Notes: generated from the letters alone by a model not told the origin. A stretch of DNA of 64,000 bases from Solirubrobacterales bacterium (GCA_019240655.1 JAFAXX010000036.1:24979-88978); one strand, 5' to 3'; positions 42,891 to 52,056 are shown, counted from the stretch's first letter. Numbers and translations: made by a program.

Positions 42891-43706
42891 TCAATAGACC
42901 GGATAGCGCGGCGGCACCGCTTTGCGCCGGGTGGCCAGCAGCCGCACGGTGAGCAGCCCGAAGACGAATCCGCCCACGTGCGCGAAGTACGCGACTCCCC
43001 CGCCACCGCCGGTCGGGTTGGTCAGATTCACCGCGCCGAACACCGCCTGCTGGGCGAACCAGATCCCGAGCACCACGAGCGCCGGCAGCTCGATCACGGT
43101 GAAGAACAGGATGATGAACACGAGCGTCAGCACCCGCGCCCGCGGATACAGCAGGATGTAGCCGCCGAGCACGGCGGCGATCGCGCCGGAGGCGCCGAGC
43201 GTCGGCACCGCCGACTGGGGCCCGATGGCGACCTGCAGGGCAAGCGCCGCGATCCCGCCGAGGACGTAGAAGACCAGGTACTTGACCGGCCCCATCGCGT
43301 CCTCGACGTTGTTGCCGAAGATCCACAGGAACAGCATGTTGCCGCCGATGTGGACGATCGACGCGTGCATGAACATGGCCGAGAAGACGGTCGCCCACAC
43401 TGGGAACGTACCCGCCGCCGACACGTGCGCGATCTTGCCGTCGGGCAGCCGCTGGCCGGTGCAGAACATCCCCACCGGCTGCAGTCCGGTCGGCGTCGGC
43501 TGGGCGAACTCGGCGCAGTGAGCGCCCGAGTGGGTGAGGCTGTAGGGGATCGCGCCGTACCTGATCACCTCGGGCGTGGCCGGCCCGCCGATCAGCGAGC
43601 CGCCGTGGCGGATCGCGAGCAGGTAGACGACCACGTTCGCGACGATCAGCGCGAGCGTCACGAACGGGAACCGGTCGGTCGGGATGTTGTCCTTGAGCGG
43701 GATCAC
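42891..43706 (-). CDS. Rhomboid-family intramembrane serine protease
   Basis: A 271-residue integral membrane protease. The catalytic Ser lies in LGASGAIAAVLGGY and the catalytic His in the last helix, YFAHVGGFVFGLL. The N-terminal FPFVTLALIVANVVVYLLA helix and the loop-1 HIGGNMLFLWIFGNN region are typical. It cleaves transmembrane substrates within the membrane. The segment between helices 1 and 2 is longer than average and holds two Cys residues (HCAEF, FCTGQ) that may form an external disulfide. It is followed by the small membrane protein and carboxypeptidase genes. Confidence 0.93.
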   Translation of the reverse strand: MIPLKDNIPTDRFPFVTLALIVANVVVYLLAIRHGGSLIGGPATPEVIRYGAIPYSLTHSGAHCAEFAQPTPTGLQPVGMFCTGQRLPDGKIAHVSAAGTFPVWATVFSAMFMHASIVHIGGNMLFLWIFGNNVEDAMGPVKYLVFYVLGGIAALALQVAIGPQSAVPTLGASGAIAAVLGGYILLYPRARVLTLVFIILFFTVIELPALVVLGIWFAQQAVFGAVNLTNPTGGGGGVAYFAHVGGFVFGLLTVRLLATRRKAVPPRYPVY

Positions 43707-43785
43707 TGCGCTGGGAGCTTAGGTCGGCGGCCACCCGGACCCTCGGCCGGTTAGCCGTCGCCGCGCGGGCCGGGCGGGTGGCCAC

Positions 43786-44772
43786 TCAGGCGGAGGCTGC
43801 GCGCGCCACCGGGCCGGCGCCGGGCTCGCTCTGGGGCACGTGCTGGTCCGCGTGGTAGGAGCTCCTCACCAGCGGCCCCGCGGCCACGTGGTCGAAGCCG
43901 AGCGCGTAGGCGGCCTGCTCGAGCCGCGCGAACTCCTCGGGATGCCAGTAGCGGACGATCGGCAGGTGCCGCTCGGTCGGCCGCAGATACTGGCCGACGG
44001 TGATCACCTGGACGTGGTGCTCGCGCAGCCGCCCGAGCGTGTCCACCATCTCCTCGAAGGACTCGCCGAGCCCGACCATCAGCCCCGACTTCGTCGTCAG
44101 CTGATCGCCGCCCATCTCCTTGGCATTTCGCAGCACGCGGGTCGAGCGCTCGAAGGTCGAGCCGCGGCGGGCGACGGGATACAGGCGCGGGACGACCTCG
44201 ACGTTGTGGTTGAACACGTCCGGTTTTTCGGCGATCACCTTGGCCAGCGGCATCTCCTCGCCGCGGAAATCCGGGGTCAGCACCTCGACCTGGCAGCGCG
44301 GCGCCTGCCGGCGGATCTGCCGGATCACTCCGACGAAGGCGCCGGCCCCGTAGTCCGGGAGGTCGTCGCGGTCGACGCTGGTGATCACCGCGTGGCGAAG
44401 GTTCATTCGCGCGACGGACCTGGCCACCCGCGCCGCCTCGAGCGGGTCGTTCCAGGTCGGCTTGCCGGTCTTGACGTTGCAGAACCCGCAGCGCCGGGTG
44501 CAGGTGTCGCCGAGGATCATGAACGTCGCCGTCCCGCGCTGCCAGCACTCGCCGATGTTCGGGCAGGCCGCTTCCTGGCAGACCGTGTGCAGGTTCTCGG
44601 CCTCGATCAGCCGGTGGAGCTCCCGGTACTTGGGGCCGCCGGGCGCCGGCACCTTGAACCACGGCGGCTTGCGGCCCCGGTAGGGCTGGACCTCGGGTCC
44701 GAGCACGCTCAGCACGTCGGCGATCCCACCCGGATTGGCCCGCGACCGCGTCACGTGTTGGCGCTCCGTCAC
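43786..44772 (-). CDS. lipA: Lipoyl synthase
   Basis: A radical SAM enzyme that inserts two sulfur atoms into protein-bound octanoyl groups to make lipoyl groups. Both iron-sulfur motifs are present: CQEAACPNIGEC (auxiliary cluster) and CTRRCGFC (radical SAM cluster); the C-terminal serine-containing RSSYHADQ is also typical. GTG 44772 gives 328 residues; the open frame extends to 44925 but that part reads over an inverted repeat and is unlike the family. LipB and the lipoyl-bearing E2 are encoded close by, separated by a convergent DUF559 gene. Confidence 0.93.
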   Translation of the reverse strand: MTERQHVTRSRANPGGIADVLSVLGPEVQPYRGRKPPWFKVPAPGGPKYRELHRLIEAENLHTVCQEAACPNIGECWQRGTATFMILGDTCTRRCGFCNVKTGKPTWNDPLEAARVARSVARMNLRHAVITSVDRDDLPDYGAGAFVGVIRQIRRQAPRCQVEVLTPDFRGEEMPLAKVIAEKPDVFNHNVEVVPRLYPVARRGSTFERSTRVLRNAKEMGGDQLTTKSGLMVGLGESFEEMVDTLGRLREHHVQVITVGQYLRPTERHLPIVRYWHPEEFARLEQAAYALGFDHVAAGPLVRSSYHADQHVPQSEPGAGPVARAASA

Positions 44773-44829
44773 AAACTTAAAGCCTACTTGTTGCCCGGCG
44801 TTGCCGGCGCCCGCGGCACCATCCCATGG

Positions 44830-45804
44830 ATGCCCGCGCCTGGTCGAGAAACGTCCACCAGGTCGTCGTTTCTCGACCAGGCCGGGTTTGATGCCCGCGT
44901 CGCAGCTGTCGCCTCGGCGCAGCACGCAGTGCTGTCGCTGAGGCAGGCCTCCGCGTGCGGGCTGAGCCCGTCCGCGCTGCGCTCACGCGTCGCCCGAGGC
45001 GCGCTGCACCGCATCCACCGCGGGGTGTACGCCCTCGTCCCGCGGCAGCTCCTGACCCGCAACGGGCTCTACATGGCCGCGGTCCTCGCGTGCGGCGACG
45101 GCGCCGTGCTTTCGCATCGCTCGGCCGCGGCGCTGCTCGAGCTCCGGCCCTATGGTGGCGCCGGCATCGACATCACCGTGCCCGTCCGCTCGGCTCGGCG
45201 CCACGGTGGCATCGCGGTCCACCGTGCGCTGAGCCTCACCGAAGCCGACGTCACCCGGGTGCACAACATCCCGGTCACGACGGTGGCCCGGACGCTGTTC
45301 GACGTCGCTGCGGTGCTCCCCCGCCGGCCGCTCGAGCGCGCCTTCGACCAGGCCGAGATCCTGGAGCGCTTTGACCTCCGGGCGATCCGCGACCAGCTCG
45401 CGCGCCGCCCCCACCACGCCGGCGTACCGGTCGTCAGGGCGATCCTGGCCGAGCACTACCTCGGCAGCACCCCGACCTGGAGCGAGCTCGAGGAGGCGTT
45501 CCTGGCCGTCGTCCGCGGCGCCGGCCTGCCCGATCCGGAGATCAACGCCTGGGTCGATCCCGGCGACGGCGAGCGTGCCCTGCGGGTCGACTTCGTCTGG
45601 CGCGCGCACCGAGTGGCGGTCGAGACCGACGGGCGCAGGACACACCGCACGCGCCAGGCCCACGAGCGTGACCCGCGGCGCGATCAGCGGCTGAGCGCCG
45701 CCGGCTGGCGGCCGGTGCGCACCACCTGGCGCCAGCTCACGCGCCGGCCGCAAGAGCTGGAGCGGACGCTCCGCGCGCTGCTGGCTCGAGCCGCTCCCGG
45801 GTGA
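44830..45804 (+). CDS. AbiEi antitoxin-like / DUF559 endonuclease-fold fusion protein
   Basis: A 324-residue protein. Residues about 25-75 form an AbiEi-type winged helix (QHAVLSLRQASACGLSPSAL, RGALHRIHRGVYALVP), followed by a middle domain (LSHRSAAALLELRP; VHNIPVTTVARTLFDVA), and residues about 225-320 a DUF559 Vsr-like nuclease fold (RVDFVWRAHRVAVETDG, then GWRPVRTTW). The Asp and Glu-x-Asp of VDFVW and VETDG fit a PD-(D/E)xK site. Such genes are numerous in actinobacteria and lack a partner toxin here. ATG 44830 is tentative. The last 68 bp overlap the end of lipB on the other strand, and the gene interrupts an otherwise minus-strand lip/dehydrogenase block. Confidence 0.78.
   Translation: MPAPGRETSTRSSFLDQAGFDARVAAVASAQHAVLSLRQASACGLSPSALRSRVARGALHRIHRGVYALVPRQLLTRNGLYMAAVLACGDGAVLSHRSAAALLELRPYGGAGIDITVPVRSARRHGGIAVHRALSLTEADVTRVHNIPVTTVARTLFDVAAVLPRRPLERAFDQAEILERFDLRAIRDQLARRPHHAGVPVVRAILAEHYLGSTPTWSELEEAFLAVVRGAGLPDPEINAWVDPGDGERALRVDFVWRAHRVAVETDGRRTHRTRQAHERDPRRDQRLSAAGWRPVRTTWRQLTRRPQELERTLRALLARAAPG
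44839..44881. repeat. 15-bp perfect inverted repeat at the lipA / DUF559 divergent boundary
   Basis: CCTGGTCGAGAAACG at 44839-44853 is the exact reverse complement of 44867-44881, with 13 bp between. It overlaps the first codons of the AbiEi-DUF559 gene if that gene starts at 44830, and lies 67 bp upstream of lipA. It could be an operator bound by the AbiEi-type N-terminal domain, a hairpin in the mRNA, or a scar of insertion. Confidence 0.75.
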
Positions 45805-46447
45805 CCAGCCGCTGCCGGCGCCCCAGCGCCTCGGCCACCCGGTAGGCCGCCCGCCGGCGAAAGCACTTCCACACCCGCCGGCCGGTCTCCTCGATCACCG
45901 AGGTCATGCGCACGCCGGACAGGCCGCAGGGGACGATCCACTCGAACGGCTCGAGGTCGTTCTCGACGTTGACCGCGAAGCCGTGCGTGGTCACACCGCG
46001 CGAGAGGTGCACGCCGATCGAGGCGATCTTCCGCTCCTGCACCCACACGCCGGTGTACGCCGGGCCCTCGTCGGGGCGAGCCCGGGCCGCGACGCCCTCC
46101 TCACCGAGCGCGGTGACCAGCGCGTCCTCGAGCGTGCGCACGTAGCCGACGACGTCGTCGGTGCGGACGATCGGGTAGCCGACCAGCTGCCCCGGGCCGT
46201 GATAGGTGACCTTGCCGCCGCGGTCGGTCTGCACGATCTCGATCCCCTGCGCGCGGTACCACTCCTCGCCGAGCGGCAGCTCGCCGGGCGCCGAGCGGCG
46301 CCCGCGGGTGTACACCGGTGGATGCTCGAGCATCAGAAGGACGTCCGGCACCGCCTCGGCCTGGCGTGCGGCGCACAGCCGCTGCTGCAGCGCGAGCGCC
46401 TCCCCGTAGCCGATGACGCCCAGGTGGCAGACCCACATATCAGACAC
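45737..46447 (-). CDS. lipB: Octanoyl-[ACP]:protein N-octanoyltransferase
   Basis: LipB moves octanoate from acyl carrier protein to the lipoyl domain lysine. Motifs: MLEHPPVYTRGRR, the RGGKVTYHGPGQLVGYP signature, KIASIGVHLSRGVTTHGFAVNV and the catalytic Cys in IVPCGLSGVRMTSV. The 236-residue length includes a C-terminal Ala/Arg-rich extension of about 25 residues that overlaps the convergent DUF559 gene. The start (GTG 46447 or ATG 46438) overlaps the E2 stop, so lipoylation is coupled to synthesis of the lipoyl protein. Confidence 0.93.
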   Translation of the reverse strand: MSDMWVCHLGVIGYGEALALQQRLCAARQAEAVPDVLLMLEHPPVYTRGRRSAPGELPLGEEWYRAQGIEIVQTDRGGKVTYHGPGQLVGYPIVRTDDVVGYVRTLEDALVTALGEEGVAARARPDEGPAYTGVWVQERKIASIGVHLSRGVTTHGFAVNVENDLEPFEWIVPCGLSGVRMTSVIEETGRRVWKCFRRRAAYRVAEALGRRQRLVTRERLEPAARGASAPALAAGA

Positions 46448-47711
46448 TTTCCAGCCTCCTCTTGACGGTGGCCAGGAACTGGGCCGCCAGCGCCCCGTCG
46501 AGCGCCCGGTGGTCCCAGCTCAGGCCGAGGATCGTCATCGGCCGGATCGCAATCGAGTCGTTGCCCTCGGCGTCGCTCACCACCACGGGGCGCTTGACCA
46601 CCGCCTCGAGGTCGAGGATCGCCACCTGCGGCTGGTTGATGATCGGCGTCGCCATGATCGAACCGTACTGGCCGGGGTTCGTGATCGTGAACGTCCCGCC
46701 CCGGACCTCGTCGGCCGACAGCGAGCGCTCGCGCGCCCGCCGGGCGACGTCCTTGATCCGCGCGGCCAGGCCCTCGACCGAGAGCTCGTGCGCCTTCACG
46801 ATCACCGGCACGATCAGGCCGTCCTCGCCGAGCGACACCGCGACGGCTAGGTTCACGTCGCTGTGGCGGGTGTAGCGCTCGCCCTCGAGCCACGCGTTGA
46901 GCGCGGGATGCTCGCGCAGCGCATCGATCGTCGCCCGGGCCACGAACGCCAGCGCGGTGACGCCGAGCCGCGCCCGCGCCGCCTCCACCCGCGCCATGTC
47001 GACCTCGATCCAGGTCGTGCATGTCGCCGCGGTCTCGAGCGAGCGCTTCATGTGCTCGCCGATCTGCCTGCGCATCCGCGAGAGACCGTTTATGGGCGCC
47101 GGCGGAGCCGGCGCCGGCGGGCTCTGCTCCGGCGGTTCGGGCCGGTAGGGACTCTCGATGTGAAGCGGCGGCGCCTCGGCGCCGTCCCCGACCACCGCCA
47201 GCACATCCTGCTTGCGCACCCGGCCGCCGCGCCCGGTCCCCGTCACCGTCTCGAGGTCGATTCCGTGCTCGGCGGCGATCCGCTGGACGACGGGGGAGTA
47301 GCGTCGCGTCGTCCCGGCGGGGCGCTCGCCTTGCCCGGGCGCTGTGCCGGCCGGGGGCTCGTCCTGCCCGAGCGCTGCCCCGGCCGGGCGCTCGCTCTGC
47401 CCGGGCGACGCCACGGGCGCGCCCGGCGCAGCCGGCGCGCCATTTCCACCTGAACCCGAGGCGATCCGCGCGAGCACCTCCCCGACCGGCACTGTCGCCT
47501 CTACCGCCACCAGGATCTCGGCCACCACGCCGCTCACCGGCGCGGGCACCTCGGTGTCGATCTTGTCGCTCGAGATCTCGCAGATCGGCTGCTCGGCCTG
47601 CACCCGGTCGCCGACCTCGACGCGCCAGCCGACCACCGTGCCCTCCGCCACCGAGACCCCCATCTGGGGCATCGTCACATCTACGAGCAGATCAGTACTC
47701 AAGGAGCTCAC
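46440..47711 (-). CDS. 2-oxoacid dehydrogenase E2 (dihydrolipoamide acyltransferase)
   Basis: A 423-residue E2. Order of domains: lipoyl domain (1-80) with Lys50 in EISSDKIDTE; a linker with three near-identical repeats of GQ-x-E-x-PAG (about residues 95-135); peripheral subunit-binding domain (YSPVVQRIAAEHGIDL); Pro/Ala linker; and catalytic domain from about 215 with the HRALDGA active site. Only one lipoyl domain is present. It forms the core on which the adjacent E1 acts, probably for branched-chain or pyruvate-type oxo acids. GTG 47711 or TTG 47702 are both possible starts; both overlap or adjoin the E1 beta end. No E3 gene lies in the window. Confidence 0.9.
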   Translation of the reverse strand: MSSLSTDLLVDVTMPQMGVSVAEGTVVGWRVEVGDRVQAEQPICEISSDKIDTEVPAPVSGVVAEILVAVEATVPVGEVLARIASGSGGNGAPAAPGAPVASPGQSERPAGAALGQDEPPAGTAPGQGERPAGTTRRYSPVVQRIAAEHGIDLETVTGTGRGGRVRKQDVLAVVGDGAEAPPLHIESPYRPEPPEQSPPAPAPPAPINGLSRMRRQIGEHMKRSLETAATCTTWIEVDMARVEAARARLGVTALAFVARATIDALREHPALNAWLEGERYTRHSDVNLAVAVSLGEDGLIVPVIVKAHELSVEGLAARIKDVARRARERSLSADEVRGGTFTITNPGQYGSIMATPIINQPQVAILDLEAVVKRPVVVSDAEGNDSIAIRPMTILGLSWDHRALDGALAAQFLATVKRRLESV

Positions 47712-48657
47712 GGCACGCCTCCTTGACCCGCTCGACGCCGGGCAGCACCGCCTGCTCGAGCGGCGGAGAGAACGGAATCGGGACATCGGGCGTGGCCACG
47801 CGGACCACCGGGCCGTCGAGCCACTCGAAGCCGCGCTCGGCGATCAGCGCCGCCACCTGAGCGCCGGCGGCGCAGGTGGCGTTCGCCTCGTCGACGATCA
47901 CGACCTTCGAGCAGCGGGCCACCGAGTCGAGGATCGCCGCCTCGTCGAGCGGGACGAGCGAGCGCAGGTCGAGCACCTCGACCGACGCGCCGTCCAGATC
48001 CTCGGTTGCCTCGAGGGCCACGCCGACCATCGCGCCGTAGGCGATCACCACCAGATCCGAGCCCGGCCGGGCCACCCGTGCGGTGAACGGCGTCTCGTAG
48101 ACGCCCTCCGGGACCTCGCCCTTGACCCGTCGGTAGAGGTGCTTGTGCTCCATGTAGCAGACCGGGTTGGGGTCGTGGATCGCCGCGTGGAGCAGGCCCT
48201 TGGCGTCCTCGGCGGTCGACGGCGCCACCACCTTGATCCCGGGGGAATGCATGAACCACGCCTCCGGATTCTGGGAGTGAAACGGGCCCCCGGAGAACCC
48301 TCCGCCCGACGGCAGCCGCACCGTGATCGGGACGGCCAGGCCCTGGCGGTAGTGCATCTTCCCGGCTACGTTGACCAGCTGATCGAAGCCGCAGGAGATG
48401 AAGTCGGCGAACTGCATCTCGCACACCGGGCGCAGGCCGACGACGGCGGCGCCGATCGCGGTGCCGATGATCGCCGACTCGGCCAGCGGCGTGTCCATCA
48501 CCCGTTCGGGGCCGAACTCGTCGATGAAGCCGTCGGTCACCTTGAACGCGCCGCCGAACACGCCGATGTCCTCGCCCATCACGAACACGCGCTGGTCGGC
48601 TCGGAGCTCGTCGCGCAGGGCCGCGGAGATGGCCTGGAGATAGGTCAGGGTCGCCAT
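47692..48657 (-). CDS. 2-oxoacid dehydrogenase E1 beta subunit (branched-chain/pyruvate type)
   Basis: A 321-residue beta subunit: RVFVMGEDIGVFGGAFKVTDG, RVMDTPLAESAIIGTAIGAA, CEMQFADFISCGFDQLVNVAGK, LPSGGGFSGGPFHSQNPEAW and EVLDLRSLVPLD. The GEDIG-FGGAFKVT stretch is closest to branched-chain 2-oxoacid dehydrogenases in my reading. The ATG shares one base with the E1 alpha stop (TGATG at 48655-48659), so expression is coupled. Confidence 0.9.
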   Translation of the reverse strand: MATLTYLQAISAALRDELRADQRVFVMGEDIGVFGGAFKVTDGFIDEFGPERVMDTPLAESAIIGTAIGAAVVGLRPVCEMQFADFISCGFDQLVNVAGKMHYRQGLAVPITVRLPSGGGFSGGPFHSQNPEAWFMHSPGIKVVAPSTAEDAKGLLHAAIHDPNPVCYMEHKHLYRRVKGEVPEGVYETPFTARVARPGSDLVVIAYGAMVGVALEATEDLDGASVEVLDLRSLVPLDEAAILDSVARCSKVVIVDEANATCAAGAQVAALIAERGFEWLDGPVVRVATPDVPIPFSPPLEQAVLPGVERVKEACRELLEY

Positions 48658-49718
48658 CAGGCCTCGTCCTCCCGGAATCCGCTCCACGGCGCCTGGCCGT
48701 CGCCGAGCGGCTTCGCCTCACCGACGCAGAACACGCCGTCCACGGCGCCGGCTGGATCGGGCATCGGCGCGGCCAGGGCCTCGGCGGCCGCGGCGTCGAT
48801 CTCCTCGTGGACCTCGGCGCGGAGCGCGTCGACGTCGACGCCCAGCTCGCCCAGGCGGGCGGCCTGGCGGTCGATCGGGTCACGCTTGCGCCACTCCTCG
48901 ACCTGGTCCTTCGGCACGTACTTCATGTCGTCGTGGGCGGCGTGGCCGTGCATGCGCATCGTCACCGCCTCGATCAGCGTCGGCCCGTCGCCGGAGAGCG
49001 CGCGCTCGCGGGCGGTGCGGGCGGCCTCGAACGTCGCCTCCACGTCGTTGCCGTCGACCGTCACTCCGACGAACCCGTAGGCCGCCGCCCGCTCGACCGG
49101 ATCGACCGCGAACTGCTTCTCGAGCGGGGTGGAGTAGGCGTACTGGTTGTTCTCCAGCACGAAGATCACCGGAAGCTTCTGCACGCCGGCCCAGTTCATC
49201 GCCTCGTGGAAGTCCCCGCGCGAGGTCGAGCCGTCCCCGAACCAGGTGATCGCGCAGCGCCGCTCGCCGCGAAGCTTGAACGCCATCGCCATCCCGGTGG
49301 CCACGAGCATCATGTCCGGGAGCATCGAGATCATCCCCACGCAGCCGAGGTTCCGGTCGCCGAAGTGGACGTTCCCGTCCCGCCCGCCGGTCACCCCGGT
49401 GGCTCGGCCCAGATACTGCGCCAGCACGCGAGCCGGCGTGACCCCGCGGACGATGTGCGCGGCCAGGTCGCGATGCAGGACGCACAGCCGGTCCTGCGCC
49501 GCCATCGCGAACGCGGGCCCGGCGGAGACGGCCTCCTGCCCGTAGCCGTCGTAGAACGAGCCCGGCACCCTGCCCTGGCGGTACAGGCTCATCGCGCGTT
49601 CCTCGAGGCCGCGCATCAACAGCATCGCTCGAAGCAGCCAGATCCGGTCCTCGAGCTTCAAATGGCCGCCGGCGGCGGTGCCGGTGCCGGCGGTCGCCTC
49701 AGCGATATGCGTCGCCAT
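48657..49718 (-). CDS. 2-oxoacid dehydrogenase E1 alpha subunit
   Basis: A 353-residue alpha subunit with thiamine motif WFGDGSTSRGDFHEAMNWAG and VLENNQYAYSTP, and the phosphorylation-loop-like MRMHGHAAHDD. With E1 beta, E2 and lipB it forms a four-gene minus-strand operon. The ATG at 49718 was chosen over an upstream in-frame start because the added residues are unlike the family and a GGAAAGGG ribosome site precedes this ATG. It probably oxidises branched-chain 2-oxo acids or pyruvate to acyl-CoA. Confidence 0.9.
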   Translation of the reverse strand: MATHIAEATAGTGTAAGGHLKLEDRIWLLRAMLLMRGLEERAMSLYRQGRVPGSFYDGYGQEAVSAGPAFAMAAQDRLCVLHRDLAAHIVRGVTPARVLAQYLGRATGVTGGRDGNVHFGDRNLGCVGMISMLPDMMLVATGMAMAFKLRGERRCAITWFGDGSTSRGDFHEAMNWAGVQKLPVIFVLENNQYAYSTPLEKQFAVDPVERAAAYGFVGVTVDGNDVEATFEAARTARERALSGDGPTLIEAVTMRMHGHAAHDDMKYVPKDQVEEWRKRDPIDRQAARLGELGVDVDALRAEVHEEIDAAAAEALAAPMPDPAGAVDGVFCVGEAKPLGDGQAPWSGFREDEA

Positions 49719-49872
49719 CGATTCGGTTCCCTTTCCGTCCGGGCTGGATCGGGATCTCCGTCCAACCCCGTTTCGACCGTGCCGGGATCTCCGGTCTGGT
49801 CCCTGATCGGGCGGCGCCGAGCTTACTGGAACCCTCGGCCGCTGACGAGCACCCCGGTCTACTCTTAGACAC

Positions 49873-50466
49873 ATGGAGCGTGGCTGGGTGGGCCGGATGC
49901 GCTGGCGCCGGCGCGGCGCCTGGCTGTGGCCCGCGTTCGCCGCCGCGACGGTCGCCGACGCGGTACTCGGTCACGAGCTGCCGCCCCTGGGCGAGACCGA
50001 GACGCTCGCGGCGGCAGCGCTCGGCGCGCTCGTGCTGAACCTGCTCGGCGTGATCCTCCTGTCGTGGCCGGTCGGCCTGCTTGTGCGCCGGTTCCGCGGC
50101 GATCTCCCCATGCTGATCGCGCGCGACTACGCCGGCACGATCGTGGTCGCGGGGGTCACCGTGGTGCTCCTGGCCGCGGGGCTCGCGCATCACGCGCGGG
50201 TGCTGGCCGACGAGCGCGCGATGACCGACGCGATATCGCGGGCGCAGGCGTGGATCGGCGACCGCGCCCCGGCGCGGTTTCGCAGCAACGTCCAGTACGT
50301 GAGCACGTTCGCGATCCAGCCCGGGAGCATCTACCGCGCCTGCGTGCCCAGCGTCGACGGCCGCCAGACCTACTGCGTGATCGTCGACACCACGCGCCCG
50401 TTCCCGGGCGGCGTCCGCTTCGGCGGCTACGAGCCGAACTCGCTGTTCTCCGAGGGAGTCGGTTAG
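49873..50466 (+). CDS. Predicted membrane protein of unknown function
   Basis: A 197-residue protein with membrane segments near residues 15-32 (GAWLWPAFAAATVADAVL), 45-70 (ALGALVLNLLGVILLSWPVG) and 85-107 (GTIVVAGVTVVLLAAGLA), then an outside-type domain of about 90 residues with two cysteines (YRACVPSVDGRQTYCVIVDT). No family recognised. It precedes an MFS exporter by 3 bp, so the two are probably expressed together. Confidence 0.62.
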   Translation: MERGWVGRMRWRRRGAWLWPAFAAATVADAVLGHELPPLGETETLAAAALGALVLNLLGVILLSWPVGLLVRRFRGDLPMLIARDYAGTIVVAGVTVVLLAAGLAHHARVLADERAMTDAISRAQAWIGDRAPARFRSNVQYVSTFAIQPGSIYRACVPSVDGRQTYCVIVDTTRPFPGGVRFGGYEPNSLFSEGVG

Positions 50467-50469
50467 CCC

Positions 50470-52056
50470 GTGTCCGAGAAGCGGATCGCGCTCATCGCCG
50501 CGATCCTCGGCTCCGCCATCGTGTTCCTGGACTCGACGATCGTCAACGTCGCGCTGCCGGCGATCCGCGCGAGCCTCCACGGAGGCCTCTCCGAGCAGCA
50601 GTGGGTGGTAGAGGCGTATCTGCTCACGCTGTCATCGCTGCTCCTGGTCGGCGGCTCGCTCGGCGACCTGCTCGGACGCCGGCGGGTGTTCTCGGCCGGG
50701 GTGGCGGGATTCGGCGCCTGTTCGCTGTTGTGCGCGCTGGCGCCGAGCGCCGCCTGGCTGATCGGCGCCCGCGCGCTTCAGGGCGTAGCCGGCGCACTGC
50801 TCGTGCCGAGCACCCTGGCGCTGATCATGGACACCTTCGGCGAAGACGAGCGGGCGCCCGCGATCGGCACCTGGACCGCGTGGACGGGCGTCGCGACGGT
50901 GATCGGACCGCTCGGCGGCGGCGCGCTCGTGCAGGCCGCTTCGTGGCGGTGGATCTTCGGGGTGAACCTTTTGCCGGTGGCGATCGTGCTGCTGCTGCTG
51001 CGGCGCCTGCGCGCCGATACGCGCGCGCCGGGCCACGTCGACGTGCTCGGCGCGGTGCTGTGCGCGCTCGGCCTCGGCGGACCGGTGTTTGCGCTGATCG
51101 AGCAGCCGCACTTCGGCTGGAGCGATCCGCGGGTGCTGGTGCCGCTCGTCGGCGGGGTGATCCTGCTGGCCGCGTTCCTGGCCTGGGAGCGGCGCGCGCC
51201 GGCGCCGATGCTGCCGCTGGCGCTGTTCTCGATCCGCAACTTCGCGGTCGGGAACGTGACGACGCTGGCGGTGTACGGAGGCCTCGGCGTGGCCACGTTC
51301 TTCACCGTGCTCTTCCTCCAGCAGGTGGCCGGCTACACGCCGATCGCCGCCGGTCTCTCGCTGCTGCCGATCACCCTGATCATGTTCACCCTCTCCCGGC
51401 GCTTCGGCGCGCTCGCCGACCGCCTCGGCCCGCACGCGTTCATGGGCGGTGGCCCGATCCTGGCGGGCGCCGGTCTCCTGCTCTTCCTGCGCGCGGGCGC
51501 GAGCGCGGACTACCCGAGCACCGTCCTGCCCGCGGTGCTCGTCTTCGGCGTCGGGCTCGCCGCCACCGTGGCGCCGCTGACCGCCACCGTGCTCGGCGCG
51601 GTCGAGCCGGGCCATTCCGGGCTGGCCAGCGGCGTCAACAACTCGGTGGCGCGCGTCGCGGGGCTGCTGGCCATCGCGGCGCTCGGCGCGGTGCTCGCGG
51701 CCAGTTTCGCCGGCGCGGTCGATCGCGCCGTGGCCGGCCGCCCGCTGACGCCCGCGGCCGCTCAGGCGGTGGCGCAGGCGCGCATGCGTCCGCTGGTCAC
51801 CTCCGCCGCGGCGGTGCCGGCGCCCGAGCGCGAGACGGTTCACGCAGCGCTGACGAGCGCGTCGGTTGACGCCTTCCACAGGATGATCGGGATCGCCGCG
51901 GGGCTGGTGATGCTCGGTGGGGTGATCTCGCTGCTCGGGATCCGGAACCCCCGGCGGCGGATCCGCGGCGCCGACTGCCCCGGGGGTGCGCTCACGCCGG
52001 CCCGCCCGGAGCTGGTGGAGGCGCCGGCGGCGGAGCCGGTGGCGGGCCGGGCCTGA
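50470..52056 (+). CDS. MFS transporter, DHA2 (EmrB/QacA) family
   Basis: A 528-residue drug:proton antiporter with 14 predicted membrane helices. Motif D1 at the start is IVFLDSTIVNVALPAI, motif A is GGSLGDLLGRRRVF and motif C resembles GVATVIGPLGGGALV. Such pumps export hydrophobic toxins. GTG 50470 starts 3 bp after the upstream stop. The C-terminal tail (from about 495) is Pro/Ala-rich and cytoplasmic. It converges with a MarR gene, their stop codons lying in the arms of a 9-bp inverted repeat. Confidence 0.92.
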   Translation: MSEKRIALIAAILGSAIVFLDSTIVNVALPAIRASLHGGLSEQQWVVEAYLLTLSSLLLVGGSLGDLLGRRRVFSAGVAGFGACSLLCALAPSAAWLIGARALQGVAGALLVPSTLALIMDTFGEDERAPAIGTWTAWTGVATVIGPLGGGALVQAASWRWIFGVNLLPVAIVLLLLRRLRADTRAPGHVDVLGAVLCALGLGGPVFALIEQPHFGWSDPRVLVPLVGGVILLAAFLAWERRAPAPMLPLALFSIRNFAVGNVTTLAVYGGLGVATFFTVLFLQQVAGYTPIAAGLSLLPITLIMFTLSRRFGALADRLGPHAFMGGGPILAGAGLLLFLRAGASADYPSTVLPAVLVFGVGLAATVAPLTATVLGAVEPGHSGLASGVNNSVARVAGLLAIAALGAVLAASFAGAVDRAVAGRPLTPAAAQAVAQARMRPLVTSAAAVPAPERETVHAALTSASVDAFHRMIGIAAGLVMLGGVISLLGIRNPRRRIRGADCPGGALTPARPELVEAPAAEPVAGRA

